A stretch of 64,000 nt of DNA. Origin: Planctomycetota bacterium (GTDB taxonomy: Bacteria; Planctomycetota; UBA1135; GCA-002686595). Each line of letters opens with the position of its first letter. Within the stretch, counting starts at the first letter, position 1. The position numbers and the translations under genes are program-made. The notes under the pieces were generated by a model. The model was not told where the DNA came from and did not search any database. It saw nothing but the letters and a program-made list of their open reading frames with translations. The stretch lies in contig JAJDEU010000019.1 of NCBI GenBank assembly GCA_029259635.1, positions 41,404 through 105,403 on the forward strand. The letters run 5' to 3'. Shown here in pieces: positions 35,057 through 41,592 of the stretch.

Positions 35057-36750
35057 CAGAAACCCCTCTGCGCAAAGAAGCCTAGTGAGAACGCGCTCTC
35101 TTCCTGCCATGAGAGCACCTCGCCATAGAGGTCTACATCCCAGCCGGACTTGGTTTGGAATCCTCTCGTCAACCGCAATCGATAGAGCGGCAATTCGTCG
35201 ACGTCGCTGGAGAAGTCGTCGAGCTCGCGTCGCGATGCCTCAGCGAAGAGATCCCAGGTACCGCTATCCGAGTACAAGCCGTAGGCGAAACGCAGTCCGG
35301 CGATGTTGCTGAATCGGCCGTTCGTACCGAACAGAGTGACCGTAGTCAGGCTGTTGTCCAGATACCAATCCTCGAGCTCAATGCCTGCCTCAAGGTCAGC
35401 CCCGGTCTCAAACTCGTCCCGCCAAGTCCCGACTCTTCCCACGTACGAAGAATCTTTTGTGCGTGGCTTCGAGACGTCTACCCAAAAGCGCTGGCTCTCC
35501 CCATCGGCAAGCTCAGTGTCGTTGACCGTCGTGTACTCGTTGCGATCGACCTCCGGGAACCGAAATGAGCTGTAGGTAAACCCGAGCTCAAGGCCGTCTT
35601 CGTACTCCCGATTTGTCGAGAGATGCAGCTGCGTAACTTCGGCTCCCGATCCCTTTGCGCCATCGCCCGAGGTGTAGAGGTCCACCCAGGCCGTGCCGTA
35701 GAAGTCCCAGCCGTCTTTCGGCAAACGGACAACCTTGGTCACGAACAGGTCTCGGTCGCTATTTCCCTCGTGGAAGGTCTTTTGGTAACCACCATCCACC
35801 GTCACGCCTTCGAAGTCATCGAGCTTCCAGGTGCGGTTGAATGCGACTTGAAAGTCTTCACCGGTTTGATACTCCGCATCGGGTTCCGGCATGAAGCCGA
35901 AGCTCCATCCCGAGTGCTCGCCGTCCGACAGCTTTCGGCCAAACTCGATTCCGTCGAGCACGCCAAACTCCGGCATTCCACGCTGAAGGAACCGTCCGTA
36001 CTCGGTGCGATTCGGGATAAAGCGATCCCCTCCGCGGGCGTACGAGAATCGATCCAAGCGCGTCAAGAAGTCGCTCTCGTCGGCCTGATCGGGCGTGTTC
36101 GTGATTCGGTAGTTGCCTTCCGCGTCGATGTGAAGGCCGCCACCCTTTCCAAACGGGTTCAAGTAATCGACGTCCGTTCCGACGCGCAGGAAGGAATCGG
36201 ATCGGCCGGGCTCGGTGGTATAGGTCCCATCTCCAATGATGTAGACCCGACCCGAGATCACCATGCTGCGGTCCTCTGGACGGATCGCTTTGATCTCCGC
36301 GAGCAGTGGCTTGTCCGAGCTCCACTCCTCATCCTGATTCTCCCACGGAGGGTGATCCGGTAGCACGAGCTCGGCTTCCGAAACTGCTTCGGGCGCCGGC
36401 TCGCCCGCTCGATCAAATCGCGCACGCGGAATCAAGACCTCCGCACGCGTCCCGATCGGAACCGGTTGTCCCACTCCGCTCAGTCGAACCATCGCCGACC
36501 GATCTTCGACTCGCAGGACTTCGCCGGTACGCGTCGCCCCTCCACGCGGAAAGAAGACCGCAGAGTCTCCGACCTCGATGAGATCGCTCGCCCCGCGATC
36601 CACAACGATGTCCGATCCGCTACCGGTCGCAATCGCCCGCATATCGAGACGGACAAAGCCCGACTCGCTCGTCGACTCCTGTGCATAAGCCCGCTCGCTC
36701 CCGATCGTCAGAACGAGCGCCAGCAGCATCCCCCTATACCAACCGTTCAA
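35056..36750 (-). CDS. Predicted outer-membrane beta-barrel (porin of a porin-cytochrome complex)
   Basis: The 564-residue protein starts at a TTG at 36750 that forms TTGA with the stop of the 23-heme gene and has GAGGGAGGG about seven bases upstream. An ATG at 36729 has no spaced ribosome site. The signal peptide ends near AYAQ. Residues about 30-115 are a small beta domain (GDSAVFFPRGG..., TRAEVLIP). From about 160 to the end come alternating hydrophobic/polar strands rich in Tyr, Trp and Gly, ending in FFAQRGF with the terminal Phe typical of outer-membrane barrels. No close family is recognised. The position between multiheme cytochrome genes suggests an MtrB/PioB-like sheath through which heme proteins pass electrons (inference). 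Confidence 0.78.
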   Translation of the reverse strand: MNGWYRGMLLALVLTIGSERAYAQESTSESGFVRLDMRAIATGSGSDIVVDRGASDLIEVGDSAVFFPRGGATRTGEVLRVEDRSAMVRLSGVGQPVPIGTRAEVLIPRARFDRAGEPAPEAVSEAELVLPDHPPWENQDEEWSSDKPLLAEIKAIRPEDRSMVISGRVYIIGDGTYTTEPGRSDSFLRVGTDVDYLNPFGKGGGLHIDAEGNYRITNTPDQADESDFLTRLDRFSYARGGDRFIPNRTEYGRFLQRGMPEFGVLDGIEFGRKLSDGEHSGWSFGFMPEPDAEYQTGEDFQVAFNRTWKLDDFEGVTVDGGYQKTFHEGNSDRDLFVTKVVRLPKDGWDFYGTAWVDLYTSGDGAKGSGAEVTQLHLSTNREYEDGLELGFTYSSFRFPEVDRNEYTTVNDTELADGESQRFWVDVSKPRTKDSSYVGRVGTWRDEFETGADLEAGIELEDWYLDNSLTTVTLFGTNGRFSNIAGLRFAYGLYSDSGTWDLFAEASRRELDDFSSDVDELPLYRLRLTRGFQTKSGWDVDLYGEVLSWQEESAFSLGFFAQRGF

Positions 36751-38849
36751 TCCTCATCCCTCCCTCCGAGCAAGCCCCGATCGCGCTGAACTCCGTGGCA
36801 GTCAACGCACTCGGATTGGAGCGGCCGATACCGAACCAGCTCCAGACCGCTGCTTGTCGGCACAGCGGGGTGACAGACACCGCAGTCCAGTTCGGCATGC
36901 GCGTCGCCCAGTCTGAAGGTCGAATCGGTATCGTGATCAAAGATCAGCTGTTCGAACGCCGAGGCACTCTCGTGGCAGCGCTCACAGCTGATGGACTCTT
37001 CGATCAAAAATTGCCCAGCATGAGGATCGGCGTGACAGTCCGAGCAAGTCGTGCCAGCGGCTCGGCCCCAGGTTCGACCCGAGTCGTCGGGCAAACGGAG
37101 AGGATCGTGGCAAGCGGAGCAGTCGAGCTCGGCGTGCCGTCCATCAAGAGGATAGTGCGTCCAATCGCCGTGTACGAAATTGTCGGAAAGCGCGCGGAAT
37201 GAGCTCGACTCGTGGCACCGCGCACAGTCCGCTCTTCCCGCAACTTCGGCGGGAAAGTCTCCACCGTCGAACTGACCTTGATGCGGATCCTCGTGGCACG
37301 TCACGCAGCCTTCAAACTCACCGAAGTGTTCGCGCACCCACCCAAAGGTTCGGCCGTTCGGGTCAGCCTCTTCCGCGCGCGGGTGGCAAGTCTCGCAGTC
37401 CGTTTGCGCGTGAGCGCCGGAGACTTCCAATCCGGTTGAAGCCCCGTGATTGAATCGCTTCTTCGAATACTCCGTGAAGGTCGTCGAGTCGTGACAGACC
37501 TCGCAACCCGCCGGGTTCGCGCGTTCCGTTCTCGCCTCGAACCGCTTCTCATCAACGACCTCGAGGTAGTCGCTAAAGAAGGCTTCGTGCGCGTCCTGAT
37601 GACAGGCTTCGCAAGCCGATTTCATCGTCGAGAACGAGCGCGCCTCTCCCGCAACGGGATCTTCGTGGCACACGTGGCAGTCGAGTTCTAGGTGACTGCC
37701 ACGGAGAACCAGATCGCTCTCCTGGTGCATCTCGACGGTAAAGGCGTGCGGCTCGAAACCCGCTTGGTCATGGCAGTCGATGCACTCCTTCGGAGCGCCC
37801 AACTCGCCATTGAACTGACCCTCGTGAGGATCCTCATGACAGGCGGCGCAATCCGTTGCGGTTCGGTTGGGATGAGCGAGTCCGAAGTCCGTGCCGGGCT
37901 TGCCGTGACATTCTCGGCAGGAGAGCTCGGTATGGGGATTATCTAGCTCGAAGCCCGTCAACGCGTGAAGCTCCGGGCTCACGACAGAACGGCTCGCCAC
38001 AAAGCCTTTGTGTTCGGGGAGGTGGCACTCCGAGCAACTCTCCGCCACGGGCGCTTCAACTTGCGCGGCCACACCTCGTATGAATTTCTTGCGATGCGGT
38101 TGGTCGTGACAATCGATGCAGTTGCGCTCGTCTTCCTCGAAGAGTCCGCGACCAATCTTGCCAAGGGCAAACTCACTTCCCACTGCGTGGCACTCCAAAC
38201 ACGCCAACTGCTCGTGTCCTCCTTCCAGCGGGAGGAATTCTTCGTGCCCAAAGGCATCGAGTTGGTCGAACGCCACCTGCCCGTGGCAGCTCGTGCAATC
38301 GATCACCATTTTTCCTTCATGGCGATCTTCGTGACATGCAGTACAGCTCTGATCGAGCCCACCAAAGCGCTCTGCACCTTCGGTCAAGACCTCCTCGTCC
38401 GCGTGTTCGTGGCACTCGGTACAGCTCAAATCCAGATGCCCACCATCCATGCGAAAGCCGACGAAGTTGTGATCGAATTCCTCGACGCTGCCCGCTCCCG
38501 ACATCGCAAAGCTCTGCGCGTTGACGAGGGACCACGACTCTCCGTGGTGTTCGCCGTGACACAAGCCGCAGACCGGTTCCGAGCGCAGCCCGATTTCGCC
38601 ATGCAACCCCGAGTCCGCTTCGATCTGAGTACCAATCGCTTCATGGCACTCCAGGCAAGCGTCCGCCATGCTCACGCCCCAGCCGCCGTGACACTGACTG
38701 CAGTTCTCACTTCCCGCGAGTTCCTCCATCCGACCATGGACCGCCGCCAAATCGCCCGGCGCCATTTTGTCGAGATCGCGAACCGCCAGAGCGACCACGC
38801 CAAGCGTCGACAAGATCCCAATCCAGATACCGGGATTCGATAACTTCAT
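36747..38849 (-). CDS. Twenty-three-heme c-type cytochrome
   Basis: The 700-residue protein starts at the ATG at 38849, overlapping the upstream stop as ATGA. A hydrophobic N-terminal segment (about 5-25) is an uncleaved anchor or signal peptide. I count 23 CXXCH motifs, about one per 30 residues. The chain is built from repeated units alternating H-x-E-L-x-C-x-x-C-H with C-x-x-C-H-x-D-P-H-x-G-Q-F, so nearly every heme has a candidate distal His. This is the class III (c3/c7) wire type. Such a density and length would form a long periplasmic conductor. It lies between the membrane flavo-diheme protein and the barrel gene, consistent with carrying electrons between inner and outer membranes. 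Confidence 0.93.
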   Translation of the reverse strand: MKLSNPGIWIGILSTLGVVALAVRDLDKMAPGDLAAVHGRMEELAGSENCSQCHGGWGVSMADACLECHEAIGTQIEADSGLHGEIGLRSEPVCGLCHGEHHGESWSLVNAQSFAMSGAGSVEEFDHNFVGFRMDGGHLDLSCTECHEHADEEVLTEGAERFGGLDQSCTACHEDRHEGKMVIDCTSCHGQVAFDQLDAFGHEEFLPLEGGHEQLACLECHAVGSEFALGKIGRGLFEEDERNCIDCHDQPHRKKFIRGVAAQVEAPVAESCSECHLPEHKGFVASRSVVSPELHALTGFELDNPHTELSCRECHGKPGTDFGLAHPNRTATDCAACHEDPHEGQFNGELGAPKECIDCHDQAGFEPHAFTVEMHQESDLVLRGSHLELDCHVCHEDPVAGEARSFSTMKSACEACHQDAHEAFFSDYLEVVDEKRFEARTERANPAGCEVCHDSTTFTEYSKKRFNHGASTGLEVSGAHAQTDCETCHPRAEEADPNGRTFGWVREHFGEFEGCVTCHEDPHQGQFDGGDFPAEVAGRADCARCHESSSFRALSDNFVHGDWTHYPLDGRHAELDCSACHDPLRLPDDSGRTWGRAAGTTCSDCHADPHAGQFLIEESISCERCHESASAFEQLIFDHDTDSTFRLGDAHAELDCGVCHPAVPTSSGLELVRYRPLQSECVDCHGVQRDRGLLGGRDED

Positions 38850-41089
38850 CGCGAACCGATCCCGTCGAGGAGCTCTCCGTAGGTGAACGCATAGACGACG
38901 TGAACGACGACGAGAGCGACCATCAACACAGCCATCCACCGGTGGAAGTAGCGCCAAGTTGCGAGGATGCCGCGCAAGTCCTCGAAGTGCGCGAGCATGA
39001 GCGAACGTCGGAATGCTCCGCGCGCCAATGACACGGTCTCTTTAATACTCTCGTCCGGTACGCCACGCTCTTTGCCGCGCTCGATGATCTTCGCCAGCGT
39101 GCGCCGCAAATCGCCGCGTATCCCCACCATCGCTGCAATGCGACCGAACAGTGAACCTCGCCACTGGCGCTGTTCGATCAATTCGATGACATCGGCTCCG
39201 GCTTCCCGTTTGAATGCACGGACGTCATCCGAGTCGTCACTTGCGAGCGAGATCGGGCCCGCTAGCTTCGCTTTGACTTCGGCGAGATCGAGCTCACGCC
39301 CATTCGTCGCGCGCGGCACCCAGGCGTAGAAGTAGCGCCCGATTGCGCCCGTCGCGAGAAGGAACACCAGCCCCCAGAAGGCATGCCCGCCAGCGGAATT
39401 CTTCGGGTCCATGACGCCGTGCATCAGGGCAAAGAGCACGGCCAGAATTCCCGTCGCGACGTGGCTCGTCATCCACCCGCTCAACGAGCCCCACTCCAGT
39501 TTGAAACTCGACGAGCGACGAACCAGGTAGAACAGGTTTCCGGCGATGAGAGTGACAGAGGCGATCCCAAAGATCAGTCCGAGCCCTCGGCTGGAACGCA
39601 AGTAGATGTGTTTCTCGTGTGCCGCGCGTTCGACGGATGTGAGCAGGTAGTAATCCGCGTTGAACAGAGCCCAGATCAACGCGGCCACCGAGAGCGCGAG
39701 CCCAATCTGCAATGCGCGAATAACTCCGGCGCCCTGCTCGCGGATCACCTCTGGTGCTTTGTGTCCGGAGGCGTCAAAAGAGACGCCGGCGTTCTCAAGC
39801 AACTCGAACGGCGGACTCCCCCCGGCGAGAATGAAGACGTCATCGTTAGGCAGCGTGACGACGGACTGAGAGTTCGCCGACCCAACCGACAAGTGCACCG
39901 TGTTCGTCTCGATGGAGCGCACTTCGCTCTCGAACACGACCGACAAGCTCTCATTATCCCGGCAGGCTTCCAATCGCTCCAGGTTTCTCGCGCGTACGCG
40001 AAAGAACCCCGGCTTTCGGTACGAGAGCGTGACCGAAGTTCCATCCTGCTCTGCGAGAGCCATCGCCGCTTCGACCGCACTGTCGCCACCGCCCACGACC
40101 AACACCTGTCGCCCTTGATAGGACTGCGCGTCCATGAGCCCGTAGGTGACCTTGTTCAGGTGTTCGCCGGGGACGCCGAGCTTGACGGGATCCCCGCGTC
40201 GCCCCAGCGCGAGGCAGACGTTCTTCGCTGTGAACGTTCCGGTCGAGGTCCGAACGACGTAGTTGCCGTCCTCATTGCGTTCCAGTTGTTCGAAGACTTG
40301 CCCGGGCAGGATCGGGAGCTCGTCCTCCGAGGCCACGCGCTTCCAAAGATCGATGAGCTCCTCTTTCGAGTAGCTCTTTTGGTTCATGCTGCCGTGACCA
40401 GGGAGCTCCACGGGCTGCGTCAAGACGAGCTTTCTGCGCGGATACTTGGCTACCGTTCCGCCGAGCTGCTGCTCGCGATCGAGGGTCACGAAGCGCAATC
40501 CGCGCTGTTTCGCCTCCAGCGAACAGGAGAGTCCCGCCGGCCCGGCGCCGACTACGCATAGGTCGAGGACCGAGTCGTTCGATGTGCTCCCACTCTCCAC
40601 GCGACGAGCGACCTCCGTCCCCACCATCGAGCCCTGGTCAATGGCCGATTTGATCAGAGCGTGAGCCGTGATTTCACCAGCCAGGAACAGCCCCGGCGAG
40701 TCGACGGCTTCCAGCGTCTCGGTCAGAACCGGAACGTCTCGCCGCTCTCGCAAATCCCCCATGGTGACGACGATCGCGCCGACCGGACATTCGCGTGCGC
40801 AGGCCGCGATACCCTCACAAAGCGAGGAATTGACGACCGCCGCCTGACCGTGAACCAACTCCAACACGCCGTCTTCGGGACACGCCATCACGCAGGTGCC
40901 ACAGCCCATGCAACGCGAGAGGTCGATGACTGGATAGCGCAATTGCGCGTCGGAAGCCCCTTGGCTCTCGACGCGATCGCGCTCTTGGACTGCAACCGAC
41001 ATCAGCCGGAGCTCCCGTCGTCTCGCGATGGCCGCGAACAACGAGATCAGCAGTACCAAGACAACTCCGATGAGGAGTGTCCAGCTCAT
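38846..41089 (-). CDS. Membrane NAD(P)H/FAD-ferredoxin-diheme b fusion oxidoreductase
   Basis: The 747-residue protein has a strong AGGAGGAG ribosome site nine bases before the ATG. Order of parts: one N-terminal helix (4-21) followed by RRR, then a two-cluster ferredoxin domain. C60-C63-C66-C70 is complete; in the second set C91-I94-C97-C101 one Cys is Ile, as in 3Fe-4S sites. Next is a pyridine-nucleotide-disulfide-type flavoprotein (GAGPAGLS at 181, second site VVGGGDSAVEA at 331) without a CXXC disulfide. Five more helices follow. Two of them carry H-x13-H pairs (H543/H557 and H716/H730), the spacing that binds two b hemes in cytochrome b bundles. Positive charges put the soluble domains inside. 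It probably links NAD(P)H or ferredoxin to quinone and the periplasmic cytochromes. Confidence 0.85.
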   Translation of the reverse strand: MSWTLLIGVVLVLLISLFAAIARRRELRLMSVAVQERDRVESQGASDAQLRYPVIDLSRCMGCGTCVMACPEDGVLELVHGQAAVVNSSLCEGIAACARECPVGAIVVTMGDLRERRDVPVLTETLEAVDSPGLFLAGEITAHALIKSAIDQGSMVGTEVARRVESGSTSNDSVLDLCVVGAGPAGLSCSLEAKQRGLRFVTLDREQQLGGTVAKYPRRKLVLTQPVELPGHGSMNQKSYSKEELIDLWKRVASEDELPILPGQVFEQLERNEDGNYVVRTSTGTFTAKNVCLALGRRGDPVKLGVPGEHLNKVTYGLMDAQSYQGRQVLVVGGGDSAVEAAMALAEQDGTSVTLSYRKPGFFRVRARNLERLEACRDNESLSVVFESEVRSIETNTVHLSVGSANSQSVVTLPNDDVFILAGGSPPFELLENAGVSFDASGHKAPEVIREQGAGVIRALQIGLALSVAALIWALFNADYYLLTSVERAAHEKHIYLRSSRGLGLIFGIASVTLIAGNLFYLVRRSSSFKLEWGSLSGWMTSHVATGILAVLFALMHGVMDPKNSAGGHAFWGLVFLLATGAIGRYFYAWVPRATNGRELDLAEVKAKLAGPISLASDDSDDVRAFKREAGADVIELIEQRQWRGSLFGRIAAMVGIRGDLRRTLAKIIERGKERGVPDESIKETVSLARGAFRRSLMLAHFEDLRGILATWRYFHRWMAVLMVALVVVHVVYAFTYGELLDGIGSR

Positions 41090-41592
41090 TTTCTAATGCT
41101 CCTCCTGATTACCCAGCGACGCCGTTCATCAACGGCACGCTCACAACAGCTCAAATTTTCCCGGCGCTACTCTGCGAACTGCAGTTGCTCGATCCCTGAC
41201 ACCGGCGTGAAATTGCCTTCACGCCACCGTCATTTTTTGGTTTCAGCTACCGATCACCACCGCTCGACGGCGCGATTTGCAAATCCGCTTGAACACTCAT
41301 TCCCCAGCGTAAATTCGACGTTTAGGACAGCCGACTTGAGGTAAAGGCCCTGCATGGAATGAGGGCGTGCTGAATGCTCTTCCAGATAGAAAATTGTTCC
41401 GCATTTCGCGGACTAGAGCATCCGTTCGAGCGTTTGCGAAGCGTTCGAGTTCCGCACCGATCACGTAGAAGGCCGTGCGAGCCCTATCGCGATCATCTCG
41501 GCAAAACGATTATCGGAGAGCGCGGTGTTGCGAGGAATCAGCCCTCGCACCCGCCGGCCATCCCCCCCCTTCCGCTCAATGCGGCCCCAGCC
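41090..41592. promoter_or_regulatory. Divergent regulatory region between cytochrome operon and metalloprotease
   Basis: About 500 bases without a gene separate divergent starts. They contain the cytochrome-operon ribosome site (41099-41106) and two short palindromes that could be operators or RNA hairpins: GCCGTT-catc-AACGGC at 41121-41136 and GGCGTGAA-attgcc-TTCACGCC at 41203-41224. The second is followed on the plus strand by TTTTTT near 41232. No clear sigma-70 promoter was identified. Confidence 0.45.
41203..41224. repeat. Perfect 8-bp palindrome with 6-base spacer
   Basis: GGCGTGAA and TTCACGCC are exact inverted copies separated by ATTGCC, about 115-135 bases upstream of the cytochrome operon start. 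The size suits a dimeric repressor or activator site. With the T-run about eight bases downstream on the plus strand it could instead end an antisense transcript. Confidence 0.5.

Noticed and set aside
41121..41136. GCCGTT-N4-AACGGC considered as an FNR/CRP site.
   Set aside because: It lacks the TTGAT...ATCAA or TGTGA...TCACA cores.
40661..41344. Open frame running across the start of the cytochrome operon on the plus strand.
   Set aside because: It overlaps the ferredoxin-coding part in antisense and has no signal, domain or ribosome site.
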